Of a stretch of DNA of 64,000 nt, positions 1 through 8,037 are shown piece by piece. Positions within the stretch are counted from its first letter, which is position 1; each line of letters begins with the position of its first letter. Under the pieces are notes generated by a model, which did no database searches, had not been told where the DNA came from, and was given only the letters and a program-made list of their open reading frames with translations. A program made the position numbers and the translations under genes. The stretch is from contig NZ_JAEMUI010000003.1 of the NCBI RefSeq assembly GCF_016461715.1, forward strand, positions 1 to 64,000, written 5' to 3'. Source of the DNA: Marinomonas spartinae. Its GTDB lineage: Bacteria > Pseudomonadota > Gammaproteobacteria > Pseudomonadales > Marinomonadaceae.

Positions 1-54
1 ATAATTGTAAAAGTATGTGTTTTTAAATTAATTAAAATTACAAATAATATTATT

Positions 55-741
55 ATGACTAAAAAAACTATTATTTTTCTACATGGTGGGCCTGGCTTCG
101 ATGATTATCTAAAGCCATATTTTTCAATCTTAAATGACACATTCAATTGTATCTTTTATAGTCAAAAAAAAGGGCCTAATATAACTATTGATGAATTAAT
201 AGAAGAAATAGATATTCTAGTGAATAGGTGCGAACATAAGCCAATAATATTAGGGCACTCATGGGGTGGCGTTCTCGCATTAAAATATATATCTTTATTT
301 AAAAATAAAATTTGTGGATTGATCCTGATGAATACAGGGTTGAATACTGAACAATGGTTAAAATATAGAGAAACGCTTAAATTGTTTAATTTAGAAGATG
401 CTGAACCTGAAGATGTTTTTATGACCGAAAAAGAAAAGTTAACAGGATTAACTTTTTTTGAAAATATGTCTAGAACATTATCTGATGATACATTTAAATC
501 AATATTCAAACACTTTTTATCAAACTTTGATCTAATCGATGATTTATCAGAAATTACTTTTCCTATTTTGAATATTTTTGGAGAAAAAGATTATCGTTTT
601 CCAGTTGAGATTCCAAGATCTTTTAAAAAATTTAATCGAGATATAATTGAATTGGAGTTGGAGGATTCTGGTCATTTTCCTTTTATCTTAGAAGATAAAT
701 TAGATAGAATTTGTTTAGCAATAAATAAAACATTTAACTGA
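55..741 (+). CDS. alpha/beta hydrolase, proline iminopeptidase-like
   Basis: A 228-residue single-domain alpha/beta hydrolase with no signal peptide, so probably cytoplasmic. The oxyanion-hole motif HGGPG is at residues 10-14 and the nucleophile elbow GHSWGG places the catalytic Ser at 69. Asp179 (GEKD) and His207 (DSGHFPF) complete the triad. HGGPG is typical of the proline iminopeptidase and related S33 group, but the protein is shorter than true iminopeptidases, so the substrate is unknown. No clear Shine-Dalgarno precedes the ATG. The gene is markedly AT-rich compared with genes after 2 kb, and it stands alone beside a decayed gene, which suggests recent acquisition. Confidence 0.8.
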   Translation: MTKKTIIFLHGGPGFDDYLKPYFSILNDTFNCIFYSQKKGPNITIDELIEEIDILVNRCEHKPIILGHSWGGVLALKYISLFKNKICGLILMNTGLNTEQWLKYRETLKLFNLEDAEPEDVFMTEKEKLTGLTFFENMSRTLSDDTFKSIFKHFLSNFDLIDDLSEITFPILNIFGEKDYRFPVEIPRSFKKFNRDIIELELEDSGHFPFILEDKLDRICLAINKTFN

Positions 742-811
742 GAAAATACTTTAGGTTTGGTGGTTGGCGTTGTTCACCGTTTAATACGGCGTTGGTCACA
801 ATATTGAGTTT

Positions 812-1003
812 CAGCTAATAGAAGAGCTTTGCTTTAATTATTCCGCAACACTAAGAATATTCTCGGAATCTTGCATAGATTTTGAAGGAATTGAAAGTGA
901 GTTAGGAATTCAACCATCATTACCACATAATAAACCGATTTCAAATCTCTCTTACCCCAGATCCCCTCTGTTGTTGAATTCTCTGTTGGTAAAAGTGTGT
1001 TGA
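812..1003 (+). pseudogene. decayed DUF4279-like gene fragment
   Basis: An open stretch without a start codon reads LCFNYSATLRIFSES and then FEGIESELGIQPS. This resembles the beginning of DUF4279-family proteins (ATLRI, then a short spacer and an LG(I/L)xPT-like motif). A further in-frame piece, DLGLAFESEIIS (around 1012-1050), resembles the C-terminal part of the same family but lies beyond a stop. No intact reading frame joins the two. DUF4279 genes are small, mobile and often found in cassette arrays. The family call is from memory of the motif and is tentative. Confidence 0.3.
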
Positions 1004-1317
1004 TGTCACAGATTTAGGGCTTGCATTTGAAAGCGAAATTATTTCAATAATGAGGCTTATTTAAATTTGTTGGTAGCCTTTGCTAAATCCGTCTTACGAG
1101 CACTCTGCAACATGTCAGCGGTTAACAATGAAGAGTCAATTTTAGTGTAACAGAGTGTAATACCTATCTATTTTTTTTCATGTTACCGTTTTCTTAGTCT
1201 TTGTTAGGCGATGTTGGCATGGCTGTCGTCGCGCTAAGACTATAGACGCAACTGTAATTCTCTAGCGGCTTGTTTAAAGCAACTTATTATTAACCCAACA
1301 AAAAAGAACAACTTATT
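1004..1317. other. non-coding stretch upstream of the 191-aa gene
   Basis: No convincing gene is seen here. The first ~60 bases continue the decayed DUF4279-like gene. The rest is AT-rich with a run of eight T near 1170. No clear hairpin terminator or operator was recognised. The promoter of the 191-residue gene probably lies in the last 150 bases. Confidence 0.4.
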
Positions 1318-1893
1318 ATGGCTTCTAGCAGTTTTGCCTGTGATGTATCACAGGGATTTAATTTTCAAAAAGACGCCCAATGCTTGATTGGGCATATCAC
1401 GTCACTAAAAATCGGTGATAAAGAATTTAAAAAAGACTTGGCGGTTACCGTGCCGACCAATATCACTGGCGACAAAGTTAAGGTTGTTGGGGTAATTTCC
1501 AATATCTATTGGGAAGGTGGTCATTCCGATCCAATCATGTTTGATTGCCGAGTGTCTACCGACAATAAGCAGGCGGGTCTTACATTACAACATAAAGACT
1601 TGAGCAACACCAGCGTCGAGTTCTCTTATGTGATTTACGACTATGACCCGAAAGAGAAAAAATTCTATCCTAACTTTCATACCAACGAAACCGACCTCAA
1701 CGGACTGGTGGCGAAAAGTGGTGGTGAATTAGATTTGTACATTGATATGGATCAGGCCACGGATGTGGTATCGCCGGAAAACTACAGTTTTATACTCGGA
1801 GTCATGCCTACTGAAGAAGAGCAGGAAGTACATTTTGCGGTGAATGTCAGCGCAAAATTCGTGAAAAAATGGGGCGTCACTGTCGCAGAATAG
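1318..1893 (+). CDS. hypothetical protein, 191 aa, next to the DyP-GRE fusion
   Basis: I do not recognise this family. The protein is soluble, acidic and apparently beta-rich, with alternating hydrophobic segments such as KVKVVGVISNIYW and VEFSYVIYDYD and no transmembrane helix. Cys8 and Cys22 lie near the N terminus, but there is no clear signal peptide or lipobox. Base composition matches the following gene rather than the AT-rich hydrolase before it. It is co-directional with the large DyP-glycyl radical fusion gene 224 bp downstream and is the only intact neighbour that could be a partner of that enzyme; this association is inference. The ribosome binding site is weak (AAGAAC). Confidence 0.7.
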   Translation: MASSSFACDVSQGFNFQKDAQCLIGHITSLKIGDKEFKKDLAVTVPTNITGDKVKVVGVISNIYWEGGHSDPIMFDCRVSTDNKQAGLTLQHKDLSNTSVEFSYVIYDYDPKEKKFYPNFHTNETDLNGLVAKSGGELDLYIDMDQATDVVSPENYSFILGVMPTEEEQEVHFAVNVSAKFVKKWGVTVAE

Positions 1894-2117
1894 TTTTTGC
1901 CTGTGTCGGAGCATCATTCTGATAATACAAACCGGTGTGAAACTGGGGGATTCGTGTTGCCAGCCTCAACCCCCGCGATGATATGACTCGGTGGAAATAG
2001 GTTTGGGGCTAAAAAAATATATTACTCAGTAAGTTAAGGGCTCCTTCTCTCCCAGTGAGAATAGGGCATCCTAAAGAGAATAATGTAAAGCTGGACTTGA
2101 ATAAAAAGGACTTAAAC

Positions 2118-5100
2118 ATGACCAATATCACTCCTCAGCAGTACCTTGAACTAAATGACGACGAGCAATTAAAATACATTTGGGCTTTTACCCAACGAGG
2201 GTTGGTTTACCCCGCACCCCATGCCATTTTTGCAACGTTTTGGCTTCGTGACGAATCAACTTATAGACGAAATCAGTTAGCTCAGTTGATGCTAGAAGTC
2301 AGAAATTATATTCATTGTACGGAAAGCCTTCGCTCACATAACTCAACGGCGGTGGTGGGGACTAGTTTCTCGCTTTGGCGCAAGTTTTGTCAGGATGACG
2401 GACTCAGTGTGCCTAAAAGTATTGAGCTGCACTTTCCAGAAAGTGACGATAAAAATACGTCTGAGGTTTTTGCTAAATCCGATGGCGTTTTTCAGCATTC
2501 TAAAGGCAGTTTATGGTTTCATATTAAGTCCGATAAAGTTGCCGATTGTAGTGCTATTTTTGAATTTATTAAAAATAAATTGGAAAGCATTGCTGATAAG
2601 CATATTGAACAGCCTGCGTCTTCTCGAACAGAGCGTGAAGATGGCAAAAAAGGCAAGGTACTAGGATGTCGTTTCTCTGAAAACTTGAATAACCCATCGA
2701 GCCCCATTTCTCTTTCTAAGCACTCGGTTTGTGGTACCGAGGATCTGGAGCATATTGGCGCGTCGGTGGCTCTGGCACAACGATTCAATATTAATTGGGA
2801 GCATCTTCATTCAATGAGTGAAGAGGCCATTGAAGATATCATTGGTCGTCGCACGAACGACGCAATTATTCCTAATCGCGATCAGCGATCACACATTAAG
2901 TCGGCACGAATGCAAGATTCTAACGGCAATACCACACCTGTTTTACGTTTGGGTTTGCCGTTTGGTCAATCAACCAATGCTAATAAAGGTCGAGGTTCGG
3001 TGTTATCGGAAGAGCAGGGGATTTACTTTGCTGGCTTTGCTAAAAATGTTCAGATCTTAGAAAATATCATGAGCCAGCAAATTGGCAGTCAATCTGGATT
3101 TATGAATGACAGGTTACTCAATCACATAAAATCCGACCTTGGTGATTTTTACTATATTCCTAGTCGCATTGATCTTGGCCTTCACAAACGTGATAACAGC
3201 AATAACTTCGACCGCCTGTTAAAACAAAAGCGTTGGGATAAATTTCCTGGTGTGGATTGGGAGCGACTCGACCGTCACTTCGAAAAAGCTTCCGATAACG
3301 GTTTGATGTACTACAACCATAAAAACTACTTGTATCGCATGGCAACCATGTCCGATAAGCAAAGAGAAGCCGTTTGTGCATTCGACGCGCCAACAGCGCG
3401 AATTCTTAGCTTAATGGAGAACATGTTCTCGCTGTGGCAGGACAACTGGTACATAGATCGTGCTCAGCTTGAAATGAAGGGCTACATCAATGGCAGCCTA
3501 ACCGGGAAGGTTGAACAAGGGTATGGGGATATCCGAGATTACATCGACCATTACAATAAACAAGGCAATATCGATGCGCCTGCGGACATCATGAAAGAAA
3601 GTGTGATGATCAGAAAAGGGTGGGCGACGCGTTTGCAACTTCACCAAGTGACTTCCGAAGAATATGGTTTCCGAGGTCGTAAAGTGCGTTACAACAATCA
3701 CCTAGTACCTTTTTGCGAACACATTCAAGCCGATAAAAAAGACATTGTAAATGGGGCCGATACGTTTCGAATTTCCCCTGGGGAAATCATTGTTGGTGCA
3801 ATGCCAAATTTGTCTTTAGGTCAGGGGCGATACTACATTAAGTACCTAACGGAACAAGAATATAAAAACGGCTTTTTGGATAGCCTGAGCGAGGCTTCGG
3901 GTGTGGGTCATAACGTGCCGGGGTTAGATAAGGTGTTGGATAAAGGCTTAGGCGGTCTCATTTCCATGTTAGAAGCTAAACGCGATGCTGCTAGCGACAA
4001 AGTATTTGGTGCTGCGAAATACAGTGCAAAAGATTTCTATACGGCGAGCATATTATCACTACAAGGTGTGAGTGAAGTGTGTGAGCGTTTTGCCGCGCTG
4101 GCTACAAAGCAGGCTTCGCAATTGAATGGGGATCAATTCCGTGAGAAACAAAATCTTGAAGCTATCGCAAAGCGCATGAATAAGCTTTCAACGGAAAAGC
4201 CCGATACGTTGGTTGAAGCGGTACAGCTTATTTTCACCGTACATAGCTGCTTACATTTAACTGGTGAGCCAACCGCGCTTGGTCGTTTGGATCAGTTATT
4301 AGTCCCCTTCATGAAGCAATCGCTTTCGCCGGAGCAAATCCAATCAGGTGAAGTAGAGCCTGATCGTGATGAACAAGAAATCATTGATGCGTTCTATATT
4401 AAGCTTAGCGAAAAAGTGCAGTCAAATCGCCTTAATATTGAAGATCACCAACCATTAGGAAATCTTGCTATGGCAGGTGCAAGTGGGCCTTATCCTCAGC
4501 ATACCTCGGTGAACCAATGGGTGCAGCAAGTGACAGTGGGAGGCACAGAAGCCAACGATGATCCGGCAATTGATAACCCCGCATACAATCAAATGACGCG
4601 CATGTTCATTCGAGCGAGTGCTCGTTTACCCTTAAATGCACCTTGTTTATCGCTACGTACAAGAAAGGATATGCCTAAATATATCTTGGAAGAAGCGGGT
4701 AAAGCCATACTTTCAGGGGGGGCTCACCCTATTTTGCTTAACGATGAGAAACTCATTCCGAGTTTGCATCAAAGTGGCAATGGTGTCGGCGGAAATGAAC
4801 TCAAGAATGAGTTCTTTGATTCCAAAGTAAGTCTGAAGAGTGCGCGAAACTACGCTTGTGACGGCTGTTATGAACCGCAGTTTCCGGGCGAAAACTGGTT
4901 CACCTTGGGCGGATTCTCGGCGTTACAACCGTTAGAATGCGCTATGAATCAGGGTAAAACATGGTCTAGCGCTGGGGCGGGATACTTCTATGGTTCGGTG
5001 GTATCCTTCGGGTCAAAACCCGCCGCTCAAATTGAGTCATTTGACGAATTGTTAGATTTGTACTTCGAACACTTCCAATATATTGATATGAAAAATCAGT

Positions 5101-6194
5101 CGGGCCGCCTAGCCTTGTTTGATTCGGTGTCGACCTATTGTCCTTCTCCTTTGTTGAATGTGTTCATTGATGATTGCGTTGAAAAAGCACTGGATTTATA
5201 TCAAGGCGGAGCCAAATATCATATTTTTGGACCTTGTTATATTGCGATAGCCTCCACTATTAACTCTCTTTTTGCTATTAAGAAAATGGTGTTCGATAAA
5301 AACTCTGCAGTAACTAATTTGGCGGAGCTGACGCGAGCACTGAGTTGTGATTGGGGCCATAAAATGGTGGAGCCGTTTGTCAGTGCGATGGCGGGAGAAT
5401 TGCGAGCTACTGCGGAAGGTGAAAGATACAAGCGCTTACGTGATATCGCCCTTGCTCAACCGCGATATGGTCGTGCGCAAGGCAAAGGACTACCGGAAGA
5501 AGCAAATGCGACGCTGGCTTCAACCAATAATATTGATGTATTTGGTGACTTATTCTTGAGCCGCTTGGCAGAAGCTTCGCGAAACACCTTCCTTGAGCCT
5601 GTGGATAGAATCAAAAATCAGCTAGAAGAGTTGGCTGGTAAATACGGGAGTCATACTGACGAGCAGGGCGATAAACTTCCCTTTGGTATTCAAATTCAGC
5701 CGGGTGTGGGTACCTTTGAAAATCATGTTGCAATGGGGTCTTGGAATGGTGCTAGTGCCGATGGCAGAAGGCTAGGCCAAACCGTTGCTTCTGATTTAAG
5801 TGCAGAGTCCAGTCCAGCGGACCAACCTGTTCAACATCAAGAAGCCCCGTTATTTGATGTGGTTGAGCAACTTACAGGCCAAAGTAGGGAGCAAAAAGGC
5901 GCCGCTTATTATGCTAATGGGGCACCGACCGACATGAATATTCGTGAGTGTTTTAGTGCAGAAGAGCTGGTGGACGTAATGGCTGCTTTTGCCAGTGGAG
6001 AAGGTTCAAATGTACTCACTATTACAGCAGGCGATCCGAATAGCTTAACTCAAGCGATGTCCCAGCCAGAGAAGTACGACCTTCTGCGTAATCGCACTGG
6101 TGGATGGACAGAGTTCTTCACTGTTATGCCGCCAATCGTGCAAGAGCAGCACCGTCGTCGGCCGCTTTCAGTGGAGCGCAGGAAAGATAATTAA
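2118..6194 (+). CDS. DyP-type peroxidase / glycyl radical enzyme fusion protein
   Basis: A 1358-residue protein with two domains that are normally separate. Residues ~1-350 read as a DyP-type heme peroxidase: AVVGTSFSLWR, LWFHIKSDKVADC, ASVALAQRF, EDIIGRR, RSHI (proximal heme His259), VLRLGLPFG (distal Arg277, 18 residues after the His as in DypB), GIYFAGF and FYYIPS. The usual GxxDG motif is changed: Cys205 (SVCGTED) stands where the catalytic Asp should be, and Gly279 replaces the distal Asn. Residues ~380-1358 are a pyruvate formate-lyase-like glycyl radical enzyme: ISPGEIIVG, GHNVPGLDKVL (~597), ACDGCYEPQ (thiyl Cys917 and base Glu919), SNVLTITAGDP and RNRTGGWTEFF (radical Gly1329). Cys-x-Glu resembles decarboxylase/eliminase-type members. 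The ATG at 2118 follows AAAAGGA and is preferred to an upstream GTG at 2055. No radical-SAM activase lies in the window. Substrate unknown. Confidence 0.85.
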   Translation: MTNITPQQYLELNDDEQLKYIWAFTQRGLVYPAPHAIFATFWLRDESTYRRNQLAQLMLEVRNYIHCTESLRSHNSTAVVGTSFSLWRKFCQDDGLSVPKSIELHFPESDDKNTSEVFAKSDGVFQHSKGSLWFHIKSDKVADCSAIFEFIKNKLESIADKHIEQPASSRTEREDGKKGKVLGCRFSENLNNPSSPISLSKHSVCGTEDLEHIGASVALAQRFNINWEHLHSMSEEAIEDIIGRRTNDAIIPNRDQRSHIKSARMQDSNGNTTPVLRLGLPFGQSTNANKGRGSVLSEEQGIYFAGFAKNVQILENIMSQQIGSQSGFMNDRLLNHIKSDLGDFYYIPSRIDLGLHKRDNSNNFDRLLKQKRWDKFPGVDWERLDRHFEKASDNGLMYYNHKNYLYRMATMSDKQREAVCAFDAPTARILSLMENMFSLWQDNWYIDRAQLEMKGYINGSLTGKVEQGYGDIRDYIDHYNKQGNIDAPADIMKESVMIRKGWATRLQLHQVTSEEYGFRGRKVRYNNHLVPFCEHIQADKKDIVNGADTFRISPGEIIVGAMPNLSLGQGRYYIKYLTEQEYKNGFLDSLSEASGVGHNVPGLDKVLDKGLGGLISMLEAKRDAASDKVFGAAKYSAKDFYTASILSLQGVSEVCERFAALATKQASQLNGDQFREKQNLEAIAKRMNKLSTEKPDTLVEAVQLIFTVHSCLHLTGEPTALGRLDQLLVPFMKQSLSPEQIQSGEVEPDRDEQEIIDAFYIKLSEKVQSNRLNIEDHQPLGNLAMAGASGPYPQHTSVNQWVQQVTVGGTEANDDPAIDNPAYNQMTRMFIRASARLPLNAPCLSLRTRKDMPKYILEEAGKAILSGGAHPILLNDEKLIPSLHQSGNGVGGNELKNEFFDSKVSLKSARNYACDGCYEPQFPGENWFTLGGFSALQPLECAMNQGKTWSSAGAGYFYGSVVSFGSKPAAQIESFDELLDLYFEHFQYIDMKNQSGRLALFDSVSTYCPSPLLNVFIDDCVEKALDLYQGGAKYHIFGPCYIAIASTINSLFAIKKMVFDKNSAVTNLAELTRALSCDWGHKMVEPFVSAMAGELRATAEGERYKRLRDIALAQPRYGRAQGKGLPEEANATLASTNNIDVFGDLFLSRLAEASRNTFLEPVDRIKNQLEELAGKYGSHTDEQGDKLPFGIQIQPGVGTFENHVAMGSWNGASADGRRLGQTVASDLSAESSPADQPVQHQEAPLFDVVEQLTGQSREQKGAAYYANGAPTDMNIRECFSAEELVDVMAAFASGEGSNVLTITAGDPNSLTQAMSQPEKYDLLRNRTGGWTEFFTVMPPIVQEQHRRRPLSVERRKDN

Positions 6195-6254
6195 CAAAAG
6201 TCGTAGATTATGAGCGCAGCACGTTAAAGCCTTGTTGCGTTTCATTATAGAAAT

Positions 6255-7160
6255 ATGATGTTGTCAATGCAGAGCCCCATCAAGGCATAGATTGGTTTTG
6301 TGGATAGGAGCCAGGGCGGCTAATCACCAAGTGCCTTCCCCTCTTTAAAGGGAAGGCTAGGATGGGGTTGTTCTGTTTGTTGTCTCTCAATCGCTTTGTA
6401 TTTATGAGCTTTATTCCGCTCTGCTGAGCGGGTAACTTTTTGCAAGCGCCCAAAAAGTAACCAAAAATTCGCTTTTAAGGGCAGCGCCTCGTTTCCTCAT
6501 AGAGATATGATGTTGTCAATGCAGAGCCCCATCAAGGCATAGATTGGTTTTGAGGATAGGAGACAAGGTATTTTTAACTGACTTTGAAACCCCATAAAGT
6601 CGCGCAACTTCGTTGCGTCGAAGCGGCTCTTTCCGTCTAATTACTTTCATCCCCGTATAGGATTTGAGCTACCGTCATCCCCGCGCAGACGTGGGGTCTA
6701 TGGGCTTTAACTCCGCCAGAAGGTGAGGGTAACTAATCACCAAGTCCCTTCCCCTTTTTTAAGGGGAAGGCTAGGATGGGGTTGTTCTGTTTATTGTCTC
6801 TCAATCGCTTTGTATTTATGAGCTTTATTCCGCTCTGCTGAGCGGGTAACTTTTTGCAAGCGCCCAAAAAGTAACCAAAAATTCGCTTTTTAACGAGAAG
6901 CGTGTGATCGACGTTTTATACAACTTACTTTCTCGGTACGCTTTAGGCTGTAAGGCATAGATTGGTTTTGAAGATAGGAGACAAGGTATTTTTAACTGAC
7001 TTTGAAACACCATAAAGTCGCGCAACTTCGTTGCGTCGAAGCGGCTCTTTCAGTCTAATTGCTTTCATCCTCGTATAGGCTTTAACTCCGACAGAAGGCG
7101 AGGGTGACTGATTACCAAGTCCCTTCCCCTTTTTTAAGGGGAAGGCTAGGATGGGGTTAT
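6255..7160. repeat. imperfect ~420-bp tandem repeats downstream of the DyP-GRE gene
   Basis: This non-coding stretch repeats with a period of about 420 bp. A ~115-bp block ending in CGCCCAAAAAGTAACCAAAA occurs at 6361-6476 and 6781-6890. A ~95-bp block beginning ACAAGGTATTTTTAACTGAC occurs at 6563-6660 and 6982-7080. A block containing AAGGCATAGATTGGTTTTG occurs at 6281-6300, 6533-6552 and 6953-6970. A hairpin element (CCTTCCCC...GGGGAAGG) occurs at about 6334, 6747 and 7121. A dRS3-like piece (CGTCATCCCCGCGCAGACG) lies at 6673-6691. No gene is supported within the stretch. Confidence 0.85.
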
Positions 7161-7191
7161 TTGGGCTCGGAAAATAGTCGGCTTTACCTCA

Positions 7192-7506
7192 TTAACTCAT
7201 CGCCACGAACACTTGGTTTCCTTCCGTTTTCGTTGCGTAGGTTTTGATGTCTTCAGTAAGTGGTTCGCTCATGGCTTTACCACTCTTAATACAGAAACGA
7301 CCTTGATGAAGAGGGCACTCGATTTCACCATCTTCCAAGAAACCATCGCTCAATAATGCGTGACCGTGGGTACAAATATTGTCTGTGGCAAACACTTCGC
7401 CTTCTACCTTATACAGAGCAATATTGTGGCCGCTGACGTTCACGCCAATAACATCCTCCTCTGGGATATCATCGATATTAATGATCTCAATCCAGTTGTT
7501 GTTCAT
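7192..7506 (-). CDS. nagAb: Rieske [2Fe-2S] ferredoxin of aromatic-ring oxygenase
   Basis: A 104-residue Rieske ferredoxin that passes electrons from the reductase at 9382-10380 to the terminal oxygenase. The Rieske ligands are Cys45-x-His47 (ICTHGH) and Cys64-x2-His67 (CPLHQGRF). It is the last gene of a four-gene operon ordered reductase, alpha, beta, ferredoxin, the order described for the salicylate 5-hydroxylase genes nagAa-G-H-Ab. The start is set at the ATG preceded by AGAAAGTGAG; a GTG four codons upstream is also open. The symbol is by context and homology to NahAb/NagAb-type ferredoxins. Confidence 0.8.
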   Translation of the reverse strand: MNNNWIEIINIDDIPEEDVIGVNVSGHNIALYKVEGEVFATDNICTHGHALLSDGFLEDGEIECPLHQGRFCIKSGKAMSEPLTEDIKTYATKTEGNQVFVAMS

Positions 7507-7564
7507 AATGTGTCTCACTTTCTTTTTTTATTAATCGCAGAAAATGCCGATTTATCGTGTTTGC

Positions 7565-8035
7565 TTAAATGGGGTAAATCATAGAGTTGAGCACCATATC
7601 GTTGTCGAAAATACAGTGTCTTGATTCAATTTTTAGTCCTTGATCCGTGATGCGAATACGGTCTTGATATCGACCGACGTTGTACACTTCCGCGATGCCA
7701 TTACTCTTGGTACGAAACACCGTGTAATTTGCCTGAGCGACGATGAGAGTGTCGGACTCGTCAATAATTAAGGGCGAGGACACCATATGAAGCTGGTGGT
7801 AAGGATCGTGATAAATGGTTTCTGTCACGCCATAAACACGGTCTTTTAGCATGCCTTTGCTGCTTAGCGAGATGACCGCCATGGGTAAATTGCGATCGTA
7901 GTTCTCTCGTGTTTGCACCTTGTACTGACAGTCTTCGGTGAATAAGTCGATCCAGGCATCCCAATCACCTCGATCCACAATGGCTGCGTAATTTTGGTAA
8001 AATTGAGTTAGCGTTAAATAGTTATCTGCTTTCAT
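7565..8035 (-). CDS. nagH: aromatic-ring oxygenase beta subunit, salicylate 5-hydroxylase-like
   Basis: A 156-residue small subunit of a Rieske non-heme iron oxygenase, with the cystatin/NTF2-like fold expected for the family. It begins with the typical LTQFYQNYAAIVDRGDWDAW segment and contains the family-like VYGVTETIYHDPYHQLH. Beta subunits have a structural role in the alpha-beta complex. The start ATG is 2 bp from the stop of the alpha-subunit gene, so the two are translationally coupled. It could equally be labelled as an anthranilate-dioxygenase (AndAd-type) subunit; gene order and the NahR-like regulator favour the salicylate 5-hydroxylase reading. Confidence 0.75.
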   Translation of the reverse strand: MKADNYLTLTQFYQNYAAIVDRGDWDAWIDLFTEDCQYKVQTRENYDRNLPMAVISLSSKGMLKDRVYGVTETIYHDPYHQLHMVSSPLIIDESDTLIVAQANYTVFRTKSNGIAEVYNVGRYQDRIRITDQGLKIESRHCIFDNDMVLNSMIYPI

Positions 8036-8037
8036 GA

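Noticed and set aside
162-509. 115-codon open frame antisense to the alpha/beta hydrolase
   Set aside because: The sense strand has a full catalytic triad; the antisense product has no recognisable features and no ribosome site.
735-772. attC-like site after the alpha/beta hydrolase
   Set aside because: TTTAAC near the stop and GGCGTTGTT 30 bp later loosely resemble attC ends, but there is no paired stem and the cores do not match the consensus.
3160-3393. Possible end of a separate DyP gene before the glycyl radical part
   Set aside because: The plus-strand frame is continuous from 2118 to 6194 with no stop, internal ribosome site or frameshift between the two domains.
6255-7160. Possible CRISPR array
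   Set aside because: The repeated blocks are long, composite and adjacent, with no short repeats separated by unique spacers, and no cas genes are present.
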